Positions 24,973 to 34,285 of a DNA stretch of 64,000 nucleotides are shown piece after piece. The DNA lies in NCBI GenBank assembly GCA_009823395.1, contig CM020505.1:6255629-6319628 (forward strand), read 5' to 3'. The translations under genes and the position numbers were made by a program. The stretch comes from Thamnaconus septentrionalis (lineage: Eukaryota; Chordata; Actinopteri; Tetraodontiformes; Monacanthidae). Every line of letters starts with the position of its first letter. Within the stretch, counting starts at the first letter, position 1. The notes beneath the pieces were generated by a model. It saw only the letters and a list, made by a program, of their open reading frames with translations, ran no database searches and was not told the DNA's origin.

Positions 24973-25888
24973 AAACACAGACCTGTGGTGAGAAGGCCAC
25001 GAAATTGTGGAAGTCATCCTTGAAGATGTTCCTCTTTTGGACGCAGGAGTGAACAGAGAAAGGCTCCGGGTGAGCGACGTGCCTCAGGGACTCATGATCA
25101 GTGGTGGACTCGCTCTCAATGTCCATGGGAAAGTAGGTGCTCTGCATTTCACAGGGTGGAGTCGGGGGGCCGCTGCTCGGGTACTGGGGCAGATGGTGAA
25201 GTTTGTCCAGAGATGCTGCCCTACATTTCAGGTCCTTGCTGACACCCAGGAGGAAGTTGGAATTGGAGGAAGATGGGGAAGCAAACTGCTGACAGTTGTT
25301 GCGGCCAGATGATTTGGGACAAGGTGAAGAGCTCTGAGCGGCAGGGAGCTGCTGGGGGTGCTGTTGGTGTTGATGGTGTTGGTGGTGTTGGTGGTGGTGG
25401 TGGTGGTGGAGGTTGTGGTGGTGATGGTGGTGGTGGTGTCCGTCCCTCTTGTGATCCATGTGCTCGTAACCAACTCCCACGTCATGCTCGGGAAACTTGT
25501 AGGCCTCGGAGTCAGACATGCACAGCTCCACCGAGTGGTTCTTGCGGAACTTGGCGCCATGCGTGGCTATGGGCAGCTTGTCCTTGGCAAGGCCTCCGTT
25601 CATCTGGATCAGGTTGAACATGGTCACGATGTCCGCTGCCGCCATCAGTTTCTTGGACTGCGGGTCCTCGGCCGAGCAGCGCATCTTGTCCTTGAAGAGG
25701 GTGGCGGGGAAGGCCGGGTCCAGGCAGGCGGTGTAGAAGAGCAGGCTGCGGAGCTTGGTGAGGTGCACCAGGTCGAAGCGGGCACACAGGGACTTGCACA
25801 GGTCCTGGTAGGATACGGTGTCGTGCTTTGTGTCCAGCTCCTCCAAGATCCTGGCGAGGAACGCGGAATATTCGGGGAGGGGATCCAT
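12509..25888 (-). CDS. minar1: MINAR1 (KIAA1024-like) membrane protein, complete, four coding exons
   Basis: MINAR1 (UBTOR) is a mostly disordered single-pass membrane protein reported to bind Notch2 and to restrain mTOR signalling and angiogenesis. Four exons join in phase 0 throughout (302, 500, 88 and 65 codons) to give 955 residues; human MINAR1 is slightly shorter at about 916. Seen: a conserved N-terminal domain (VSYQDLCKSLCARFDLVHLT, about 25-110), a His-rich tract 151-178, an acidic SDDISDIFRFLDEMS segment near 540, a predicted coiled coil about 617-660 (VMRIGEIEKKLESLSGV), a WTIEEY motif in exon 3, and a hydrophobic membrane segment about 930-951 followed by CTMKT. The short paralogue MINAR2 lacks the long N-terminal region, so MINAR1 is preferred. 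The start ATG at 25886-25888 has a good Kozak context (GGAACCATGG). An in-frame upstream ATG exists but reads into likely untranslated or intronic sequence. Confidence 0.94.
13709..14005 (+). mobile_element. family A element, copy 2 (internally deleted)
   Basis: The left end CTAGCTGCGTTTCCATTAC and the right end GGAAACGCAGCTACTGG are inverted repeats. It shares AATTTCGACCAAGTACAAT, TTTGCAGGTGTTTCCATTG and GCGATATTTGAGAGGTTC with the other copies but is only about 300 bases. It lies in minar1 intron 3. Confidence 0.82.
15671..15695. repeat. short (CAG)n run
   Basis: About eight AGC/CAG units in minar1 intron 3. Confidence 0.85.
16023..16371 (+). mobile_element. Tc1/mariner-like miniature element, copy 1
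   Basis: It begins CGACCAGTCAAAGGTTTGG and ends CCAAACTTTTTACTGGTCG, which are near-perfect inverted repeats. The ACCAGTCAAAAGTTTGGACA terminus is typical of Tc1/mariner-type elements in fish. No transposase frame remains. It sits in minar1 intron 3. Confidence 0.8.
16708..16971 (-). CDS. minar1: minar1 coding exon 3
   Basis: Residues 803-890. It reads AERERQYELPQAHRPPKPP, LIEQVFSPYPYAPSVKAHVK, SPLYTDLRL and QPSWTIEEY, ending TALDLQ. The acceptor is CCGGCAG and the donor is CAG|GTACTGG, phase 0. Confidence 0.94.
17346..17386. repeat. (TA)n microsatellite
   Basis: About 20 AT units, just before a hAT-like element in minar1 intron 2. Confidence 0.9.
17393..17683 (-). mobile_element. hAT-like non-autonomous element, copy 1
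   Basis: On the minus strand it contains the GTGCCGTGAAAAATCATCC block, and it ends with a GTGGTGTGTCATG-like block. The same ordered blocks occur in the opposite orientation at 44645-44925. The hAT assignment rests on resemblance to remembered fish repeats. Confidence 0.6.
18764..18960. repeat. two oppositely oriented retroposon-tail repeats
   Basis: An (ATTG)n run at 18764-18792 and an inverted AATCAATCAATCAAATTGC tail at about 18915-18960 flank about 120 bases of unknown sequence in minar1 intron 2. Confidence 0.55.
20331..20450. repeat. compound trinucleotide microsatellite (ATT)n/(AGT)n
   Basis: A run of ATT units passes into AGT/GGT units. The apparent poly-Ile and poly-Ser frames across it are artefacts of the repeat. 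Confidence 0.9.
20949..21350. mobile_element. inverted-repeat element with TGTAGTGTTG ends, copy 1
   Basis: It opens TGTAGTGTTGAAGTC and closes GCATCAACACTACAT. The interior is full of GAGACCAAGACAAGACC-type words, a pattern common in fish genomes. A shorter relative is at 38864-39026. It lies in minar1 intron 2. Confidence 0.65.
21908..22806 (+). mobile_element. family A element, copy 3, expanded by internal insertion
   Basis: The left arm (21908-22095) matches the other copies through TTTGCAGGTGTTTCCATTG and the internal GAGGATGGAGGTACAAAAC. The right arm (about 22590-22806) matches through GCGATATTTGAGAGGTTTTC and ends GCTAATGGTAGCGCAGCTAG. Between them lie about 500 bases that include a (GAA)n array and a block also seen at 33826-34010. 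The right end is 36 bases from the minar1 exon 2 donor. Confidence 0.72.
22422..22495. repeat. (GAA)n microsatellite
   Basis: About 24 GAA units inside the family A copy in minar1 intron 2. GAA/TTC tracts of this length are prone to triplex formation and instability. Confidence 0.93.
22843..24342 (-). CDS. minar1: minar1 coding exon 2
   Basis: Residues 303-802, exactly 500 codons. It contains FFNHSFELPYSNPYF, KHESLDDLQASTYFGPTTVS, SLNTEEGPPDFERSF, the acidic SDEDSEIISDDISDIF stretch and the coiled-coil segment, and ends RHRKAKE. The acceptor is AAATGCAG and the donor is GAG|GTACGG. Long ORFs on the opposite strand here are shadows of its codon use. Confidence 0.94.
24813..24971. repeat. (AAT)n microsatellite filling part of minar1 intron 1
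   Basis: About 150 bases of AAT with sparse AAC and GAT variants, ending about ten bases from the exon 1 donor. The Ile-rich extension of the exon 1 frame is read-through of this intron. Confidence 0.93.
24983..25888 (-). CDS. minar1: minar1 coding exon 1
   Basis: Residues 1-302. It begins MDPLPEYSAFLARILEELDT and contains the conserved block ending AADIVTMFNLIQMNGG, the His/Gln tract at 25355-25438, then NFLLGVSKDLKCRAASLDKL and CVQKRNIFKDDFHNF. The donor is CAG|GTCTGT, followed by an AAT-repeat-filled intron. A possible upstream acceptor is CTTCTTCAG ending at 25910, about 20 bases before the ATG. Confidence 0.93.
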
Positions 25889-26084
25889 GGTTCCCTGCAG
25901 GCTGCTGGCCTGAAGAAGCCCAAAGAATCCTGTTGTCAGGGTGGGCTTGGAACCTGGACCCAATCACCACAAAATTCAGAAGAATTTTTTTTTAATGCAA
26001 ATCGAAGACAACAATTTCAATTGATTGCAGCACTTTACTTGAATGTCGTTGTTTGGTTTTTTTTTATCTTTTTTTTTTTTTCCA

Positions 26085-26172
26085 CTTTCAATTATTGTCA
26101 AGCACCTTGGGTTGCATTTTATGTATGGAAGGTGCAATATAAATAAACTCATTGATTGACTGAATGATTGAC
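26085..26172 (+). repeat. retroposon 3' tail
   Basis: GCACCTTGGGTTGCATTTTA, then GTGCAATATAAATAAA and a TTGATTGACTG tail, typical of a fish non-LTR retroposon end. It lies just upstream of minar1 exon 1. Confidence 0.6.
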
Positions 26173-26927
26173 CGACAACAAAATACCTTGTCAAGTGTGC
26201 TGAGAAGTGTCTCAATAAAAAGTGATGTTGAGATCAGTTTTTAAGGACTCTAAACAGATCAAGGTCCTGTTATAAGACCATGTAAAAAGTGTTTAACTAT
26301 ACTAACAAAATGATTTAAGGCAACATAGGCACAGCAATTAATAATAAAAATTATTTCATCACGATGAAGAAGTGTTTTGTATAAACGTGTGAAAGATGGA
26401 TGTGTAAACTGGTATAATAGGAATTAAGAGAATCGTTGAATCAAGGGAGGACGTGCGATCAAGCCTCCTCACAATTACTAAGACGCCTGGGACCAAGTCC
26501 CACCGATGCTGACTGATCCAGCCGGACCTCGGCCGAGCTGAGCAGTTGATAGGTTGAGCCCACCTAACTACCTTCACAGCTACTGTACATACACACCTTC
26601 TTACACACCTACATTCCGACAGCAACGGCAGCTGCGGGGGGTCTCGACGTCCACACAACGTCCTATTTCTCGTGCGTTCCCGGCCCGAGTTGTTTGGGAA
26701 GGAAGCGAGAAATCATCCGATCAGCTCGGTGCGGCACGGCACGGCACAGCACGGTGCATCATCATCATCATCATCCTCATCCTCATCCTCAGGGTGTAAG
26801 AGGCGCCATCAGGCTCCGCATCTGCGACGACAAAGCAGATTTGAACGAAGCCTTACCCTTTCACAAATAAACTGAATTAAAAATTACAGTCATAATAAAA
26901 ACATACAAACACACAGGGAATTCATAC

Positions 26928-27190
26928 CTGCAGGAGCACAGGTGACTGCTGATAAAAATGACGTCTGTCGTCATTTTGTCTGCTGTGAATTGTAAAAGTG
27001 ATGGGTGTTCTCGGTGGCTCCCGGTGAGTGCAATGATCCTCATTTGTCCGCCTGTCGCTCCGTCACCTCTCACAGCTGGGCTGCTGCTGCTGCTGCGGTG
27101 CTCCTTCAGCCGTCCGCGGTTGGAAATACATGCTGTACCGAGAGGCAGCAGGGCGTCAAGCTGTGCAAAGTGTGCAAGCGACAGCACCGG
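26928..27190 (-). promoter_or_regulatory. candidate minar1 5' untranslated exon / promoter area
   Basis: A strong 5' splice site (CTGCAG|GTATGA on the minus strand) ends at 26928, and the sequence to its right up to about 27190 is richer in G+C and CpG than its surroundings. It lies about 1 kb upstream of the exon-1 start codon and has the right strand and spacing for a leader exon. No TATA box was recognised. RNA evidence would be needed, so treat this as a hypothesis. Confidence 0.3.
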
Positions 27191-27199
27191 AAGTCACTT

Positions 27200-29564
27200 T
27201 CAGAATAGAAGCATCACGCACACAGAGCGATTGATATCTAATCTGCATATGTAAGGAAACCGATTCAAATTGAGGTTATACGAAACGATTTCACATTCTG
27301 TTGATGTGCATCGGATGGATTATTTCCCGCTCTCTGGCGTTCAACTGCACGTTATTGACGCAAACACTTTTATTGTGAAACGCTGAGGGACTTTTCCGGT
27401 TTGAACCAGTCAGACTAAATGTGATCGATGCAGCTCTTTGTTCCCACTTGGAATGACGTAACTTTACCTGGACTGGACAATGGAGAGAAAATCACTGACT
27501 TGTGTCTCCAGGGTCCATCATCATGATGGTGCCATTCTATCGTGTGAGTTCCTGTGTCGACAGCGAACCTGAGTGGCTGGTGCAGTTTCTGGATGGTGGG
27601 ATTCACATTCAAGGATCTTTTAATAAATAAAAAAAAAGTGCAGCAGCATTATTTAGATGGCCCGTTGTTTCTTTATGTTATCCTGCTGCAGGGATTGTGA
27701 GTGTGCATGTGTGTATTTGAACGCTGGTTTCACCATGTATTTAGTGTAGAAAACTAAGTAATGTCAATACTATGTAGCTTCCTCAAACATATGTCATATC
27801 ATTGACAACCGAATTGACTGCTATAGTTAACGTACTTAATTAGAGTACAGAAGGTACTTTAAATTCTCAGATTTTCAGAGGCCTCCTTTGATGGTCAAAA
27901 AAAAACAGTACATAAATTAATAGCCTCTGCCTGCTTCTGCTGCTCACTAATTTTACAGGTTCATTGCAAGCCACACCGAGCAATTACAATCCAATTTACA
28001 TGGGGCTGGTGTGAAGTTCGCGGCACAATGAAAAATCAGAGCGGCTGTTGCCGACTGACCGTAGGAAGCTGGAGGACGAAGGTAAAGTAGTTGGCGAGGA
28101 AGTAAACAGCAAGACCAGTAGATGCAGGGGAACAAGAAGGTCAGATGGCAAGTTGAGGAGGAGCATGGTGGTCGGGGGAACTGTGGGCCGGTGAGACTTG
28201 CAAGCTGATCGCTGGAGGCAGGTGGCTGCTCGAAGGGTGATAGTTGAAGGCAGGTGGAGGCTTAAAGGTGTGCACTGAGGTGATAAACACACTGAACCAG
28301 AGGGGCAGTGAACACCTGGAGCGCATGGGGGGGGGCAGATGGTGAGTCGCAACGGGGAAATAAATGAAGAAAACAGCGACGAGGTTTTGATCTCAGGAGG
28401 AAACTTCCGACCAATGAATAGATCGAAAGCTCTGAAGAAAGTCACTACCTTTTAAGCTGTCCTGAACTCTATCTGAACTCCATCTGTGCGGCGAGCAGCT
28501 CACCCATGGCTGAATATCTGAGGACAGCCTCTGCCAGAAAGGAAATGAAAACAAAACCACCCATCACGCTAATGATTGCATGAACGTGTAAACACATAGT
28601 TCTGGTCCCTTTCTGTTATTTGTGATTAACTCACAGTCTTTAAAAAAAAACAAAACAAAAAAAAAACATGCTAAATAATTCTGGAATTCAACACATTCAA
28701 ATACTGACTTTCCACATCCAATTTTCAAAGACAGACATTTTAACCCATAAGAAAGTAGAACTGATCTTTATTTATAGTAAGAAACGTGTGAACCTAACTC
28801 ACCGTGACTGAGGAAAACTGAAAAATCTAATTGGTGAAATATCTGCATAATCTAGGACAAATTTGTTAATTTCCAGGCTGACTAGACGTCCTTTAATTGG
28901 ACTAAATGGGGAGGAGGGCGTAGAAAGGGAGGTGGGGATCTGAATTCACAGAGAGAAGAAAAATTGCTTCCCCCGTACACAAGCAGATGGTGGAGTTTCA
29001 AAATGGTCTAACATTCAATGCACTTTGCACATTACTAGTTAAGCTGTATTCTCCGCTATTGCTTGTTAACACACTTATGCTTACATTCATTTATAAGCTA
29101 GTGGCAGGTAATCAAGACTGCATGTTCATCAACAGAATACACACCAATCACCCACAATATACATTGATAATGTTTATTCAATGTATTGAATTGAAAAAAA
29201 AAGAAAAAGGCTTTCAATGCTTTCCAGAGGAGACTATCTAGTATGTGCTCCAGTCCATAGTAACTATGTGGTTTCCTTTTTACCACCACAAATTTTCATA
29301 GCAGCAGTGAAGGTGGAGCCCAATTCTTCATTCGGACTGACATTCAGCAAAATAACCTGCCGTTAGAATTTTAAACTAGAAAACAGCTGTTCTCCAGGGC
29401 ATTCCCAAAACATATGTGCAAAGGAGCCAAAATAGCGCTACACACATAGTTCGCACGGAGGAGATATTTGCAGCTTCATTGAATTTCTAAGTAAGCTAGT
29501 AAGATGACCTCTGTGAACAATTTCTCACATAGACATTCAGATTTTTTTGAGCTTGATTGATGTC
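27200..29564. other. intergenic between the two genes, no gene seen
   Basis: Moderately AT-rich. The minus-strand frame at 27996-28445 is Pro/Ser/Leu-rich low complexity with no recognised domain, and was not accepted as a gene. Confidence 0.5.
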
Positions 29565-29868
29565 TGTGTGGGTTCTCTCTCTGTCCAAGAACACGCATGT
29601 GAGGAGAACTAACATTTGTCCCTAAGTGTGCGAGTTTGCAAATAGTTGTTTCTATAGTTGTGTCTTTCTATGTGTCCCTGTGATGAACTCACAACTTGTC
29701 CAGGGTGTACTCCGCCTTCCCCAATGACAGCTGAGATGTGCTCTAGTAGAACCCTGCGACCCTGTGACCCTGAGTTCAGGAGAAAGCGGCGACAGAAAAT
29801 GAATAAATGTCTGGGTGGTTATTATGTTGCTCTGATTAAAGTTATTTAAAAAAAAAAAAAAAAAAAAA
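29565..29868 (+). repeat. retroposon-like repeat with poly(A) end
   Basis: It carries CCCTGTGATGAACTCACAAC, TTGTCCAGGGTGTACTCCGC and GACAGAAAATGAATAAATG, followed by an A-run at 29849-29868. This is the 3' half of a very common fish interspersed repeat. The 5' half of the same kind of element is at about 59497-59620. Confidence 0.65.
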
Positions 29869-30407
29869 CTGTCTTCATATGATTTGACCAAAAGAAGCAA
29901 TTTGGTCATCTCTGTCTGCCTTTTTGCCCAAGAAAAAAAGACGTTAGGTCATTTCCATTGATCAAAACTTTAGCAGTACAAAGTAAAGGACACTCAATGT
30001 AATGGAATCTTTGCTGACCTACTTTTCCCTTGGAGTGTGTCTCGGTCTGCAAGCACAAAGCTGTTAAGGTTTTGAATCCCTCTCTTCTTCTCTTTATCCT
30101 TTCCTCTTCTCTCAGTACTGCAGAGATCACACAGTCAATTTTTGACAGAAGCTCTATAAAGCAGTGCAGAGCACATAGAGGTCAAGCAAGAGAATAACGT
30201 ACAATGCAGTCAAAGTGAAACAACTTAGAGTCTGAAGAGCTTCAGCATGAACACGTACCCTTGCAAAGCATGCTGGCTTACTTTCCAAGCTCTTAGCGCT
30301 AGGTAATTACTGCATCTCAATGTACTGTATTTACAGTAACATCCATGTACTTTATTTTCAATTATTCAATAATTTTAACTATGAAATCTGTCCCCGAGCG
30401 GACCTTA

Positions 30408-30674
30408 GCCAGGTTTCCAGATTAGTTAAGAAGATCTTAGCGCAGACCTTCTTAAGAAGCCTGAAGGAGCCGCCATGGCTGGACCTGTGAGTGTTTGCTC
30501 ACTAAGAAGCATTTAAAGAGTGGGTCGGCTCAATCTTACAGCCTTCTTAGTTAAAGAGCTTCTTGAGCTAAGAGCGAATCTGGGAAACACTTTTTTCTTT
30601 TGCAGGCTTCTTAAGGAACTCTGAAAGAAGCTCTCAGCAATTAAGAGTTACTTAACTAATCTGGTAAACTTGGC
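30408..30674. mobile_element. solitary miniature inverted-repeat element
   Basis: The left end GCCAGGTTTCCAGATTAG and the right end CTAATCTGGTAAACTTGGC are inverted repeats extending through TTAGTTAAG / CTTAACTAA. The interior is built of TTCTTAAGAAGC-like words. It is about 267 bases with no coding frame, and no other copy was noticed in the window. Confidence 0.75.
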
Positions 30675-31034
30675 ACTTTTTCCCCCCAAGTCCTCAACAT
30701 AAATCAGTTCTTTTACTCAAGGTCACACATTTCTTGTGAATCCATGCATGTTCTCTTTCCTCTGCACACTTCTGGGCTGTCAGGATGTCCCCTCTGCATT
30801 CACACAGTGATTTCCTGAATGATGATAACTGTAACGGCTCTTTGCATACTACAGAACAGTTTCCCAGTATGTTTAAACAGACCTAATAACACTCTGAGGT
30901 GATACATCTCCAGGCAGTCATGACAGCATCAATAATTCACACAACTCTTCAGAAGTGTTTCCATCCTGTGACACCTTTGGCTTTTAGAAATGTCAGTGAC
31001 CACTCCATCAGTCTCACTGCCTTTCATGTGTGCA

Positions 31035-31035
<1 letters not shown>

Positions 31036-31093
<58 letters not shown>
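31036..31093. repeat. (CA)n microsatellite
   Basis: About 29 CA units in intergenic DNA. Confidence 0.95.
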
Positions 31094-31096
<3 letters not shown>

Positions 31097-31099
31097 TAT

Positions 31100-33060
31100 A
31101 GGTCTTGTGGAAGGAAGGTGGTGTGAAGTATTGATGCATTACAAGATAATGGTAACACATATGTATAGTTGACCTACCTAACATGCCCATACATCATGGG
31201 ATCCTGCCAACATCAAGCACAAATGCTTTACAGACAGCAAATGGTTTCCTAAGGATAAATAGAAGACATGCTACTGTTTTGCCTGTACTGCTCATGTCCA
31301 TGAGAGGAGATTCACAGCAATACATTTTCCTTAAAAGAAAATTCCCAAATGTACTTTTGGATTGGGGTAAACTCACCTTTTGCAACAGCATCAGTAAGCA
31401 AAATTGCTTCCAGTCTCCAGTGATGTATGGATCTCCTGTATATGTGCATTTCTAATCGAAATCTGTCTTTTAAAATTATAATAATAGACAAAAATACTGT
31501 ATCATTCTCCACTTGGATATTAAGTTTCTTGCTGATTTGAAACAAATAATCAATCAAATAAGTCAATTTCTCCACAGAACTGAATATCTAAACCCTCCAG
31601 CTCTTCAGGCTCGACTCCAGGTAACAAGGGCCTTTATGCACACACAGGCGCAGCAGGAGCACAGTGCTATTTACCATCAGTGGCCATGAGTAAGGACACC
31701 GTCAGGCTCAGTTAGTGTCACTCTGCCACGAGTCAATTAGGGAGACTGACAGCTTTCCTCCTCTCCTCTGTTCTCTGGGCACCAGAGCTGTGACACCACT
31801 TATTTTGCTTCATGTGCTGCTCTGTATTTGACATGCAGAGAAAAGGTGTGATGTTTACTGTTACTCACAGTGAAAACCGACTGCGATGCATGACAACTAC
31901 GAGACGAATCACGCCGGAATTACCCCTTAAAAAAGAAGAACCGTGTTCCCTTATGTACATTATATGTACCTGCCAGCATCTTTTTATGAAAGGAAAAAAA
32001 TACATTAATGTCCACAATGAAGATTTTACTTCTTATTTACTCTGAATCTCACCTCTTTGACATAAAATGTGAATTGTGATAGAGAGTTTGTTGAGTTTGT
32101 GAGTGAGGTGACCAACACCAGCGGTTGAAGCCCACAGTAAAGCAATTTATTCATGTGTTGGTAGTGAATCTATTGTTTTGTGTAGTTTAGGGATTGACCT
32201 CTCTGCAAATGACTTCTCGACTGCACGGCACCTTGGGGAGACTGTAGCTGTGCAGTGCTGTAACTGGATCTGCTGTATAGTGTGCCTTCCTATTAGGACT
32301 GATTGATGCTGCTGTCTACATGGCGCTCATTTGGGGCCTGCTTTACGAACAGTTTGCGCAAGAAAGAAACATACACAAACGTCATTGCACACGCTGCTGA
32401 GCGGGCACAGAGTCCATTTAGGGTGTTTGGCCTCATGAAGGGCGTTTCGGGCAAGAACCCGCAAAATATTGGGTGTTGAAGATGCAAATAGGTTATTTAG
32501 TGTGCGCAATGTTATTCACCAAAGCAGAATCTGATTACTCTTTTTTTTAACTGTTATTTAGCCTCTTGGAAAGGCAGGTATCAACTTTGCACAAAACACG
32601 ATCAACGTGCAGAACAACCGATGCTGACAAGAGGTTGCAGACACGACAAACTGATTCACTCAATTGTCACAAGCCCTTCAGTAGTTGGAGGTGCTGACCA
32701 GCTGGTGATGGCAATAGCCCAAGTGTCCTGATTGAACAACCAGGAAAAAAACCAAAAAACAAAACAACCAAAAACAAAACGCTTCTCCACCACCATGTTC
32801 TTTCCTTACTTGTTCACTTCACTTCATTAATCTATGCACCATCATTCCAACCATTCTCTGTTGTCCTTGGGTTCTGTGGCTGACGACGTGCAGCTGTATC
32901 TGGCAATGTTTCTAGTTCCCTGAGCACATCTTCTTCCATTATCTGTCAAAGCACTCTTGGTATTGTCAGGTACTGCAGAAATAAATTCATTCTACGGTGC
33001 ATTATTTGAAATGGCCACTAGATGGCAAAGCATTTAGCTGCAATCCAGACATTCATGCCA
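31100..33060. other. intergenic, no gene seen
   Basis: No exon, RNA gene or complete mobile element was recognised. Confidence 0.5.
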
Positions 33061-33068
33061 GAGATTCG

Positions 33069-33117
33069 TGTGTGTGTGTGTGTGTGTGTGCGTGTGCGTG
33101 TGTGTGTGTGTGTGTGA
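33069..33117. repeat. (GT)n microsatellite with GC variants
   Basis: About 24 GT units with two GTGC interruptions. Confidence 0.92.
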
Positions 33118-33825
33118 CACAGTTTTGTAGCATCTGAGAGGTGGAGATACAGCTGACCATGACAGAACAAAGATCTCTGGCACACATTTGAGGCATTAAA
33201 ACTCGGGGCGTTCAGTTTCCTTTGTTGCGTGCGCCACGTGCACAAAGACACGCGGACACAAACGGGTGGCGCGCGACCAAGCGCGACCGAAAGTGCACAT
33301 TTGTGGGACACCATCTGGGGCCTGAGCTCAGCTCGACACGCTGCTGAGTGACTCCTTCCTGCAGCATTTGGGTGAAATAAATAATAATGTCCCTCCTCAG
33401 CTGTTGAGGAGAACAGAGCGGAACATTTCTCTGTGCACAAGGCAAACAAACGAGGATGAACAAAAAAGTATTATTTGATCAGGCTCAACACAACTGTGGC
33501 TTTCACACACACTTGTCTGCCACTGGGGTCTTTGCCGGCTGCGTTTATCTCTTGCACTGAAAAACAGTTACAAGTCCGGTGTTGTCCTCCAGGTTACCTC
33601 AGCAGCTGCTTCAACTCAAGATGAACGATCGTCGATACATGTCATCATTTCGTTGTAGCTACCAGTTTTAACAACGTCTTTCAGTGCTCAAAAAGTAAAC
33701 AACCAGCAGGACTACTAGGAAAAAAAAAACCTCCTTCTTCTATCTTGCACCACCATATTTAGTTGGAAGCCGGTGTGGATAATCAAGCCCACCTGACAGC
33801 CCATTTTTGTCCTCAAATGAACCAA

Positions 33826-34010
33826 CGAAGAAGAAGGTGGATGAGGTATCCAGGTTTGTGTGCAAAGCCACTGTAGTTCACTGGCGAACTTGGGAGAGGG
33901 AGGGCGAGGGAAAGAATTCTAAAACGTTACCGCTTGATGTCGCTGTTTCTTCTCAAACTTTCCAAATATTACACACTTAAATTTAAATAGAATTCACACA
34001 CCGTCTGAAG
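33826..34010 (+). repeat. block shared with the interior of the family A copy 3
   Basis: GAAGAAGAAGG, TATCCAGGTTTG and GCTTGATGTCGCTGTTTCTT occur here in the same order as at about 22480-22640, without the family A arms. It is a second copy of whatever sequence entered that element. Confidence 0.6.
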
Positions 34011-34285
34011 CTTTAAAGGTGTAGTTCAACATTTTGGCTAATTCACTTGTTGTCACGTCGTCCACCACAAAATCAGCTACAATCTGATGTCAGATAAACA
34101 ATCACACAAAGAAAACATAATGTGATATTTTTTTTCCTTTGTGTTCTCACTTTAGAGTATTTTTTTCTCAATATTTTCCTTGACCGATGTGCTTGTTTTT
34201 AATAATGCAAAAGATGAAAATGTCACTTGTTTATGGTAATGCTGACATGCTGCTCTGCAGTCAAAGCCACATAAAATCATCATCA

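Noticed and set aside
25358..26146. 262-codon plus-strand Val/Leu-rich ORF opposite minar1 exon 1
   Set aside because: Antisense of the His-rich repeat and coding exon, with low-complexity composition.
27996..28445. 149-codon minus-strand Pro/Ser/Leu-rich ORF between the genes
   Set aside because: Low complexity, no domain, no splice context. It is on the minar1 strand but well upstream of its likely first exon.
31036..31093. Possible Z-DNA-forming regulatory element at CA repeats
   Set aside because: CA runs can adopt Z-DNA, but nothing in the flanks indicates a promoter or enhancer, so it is kept only as a repeat.
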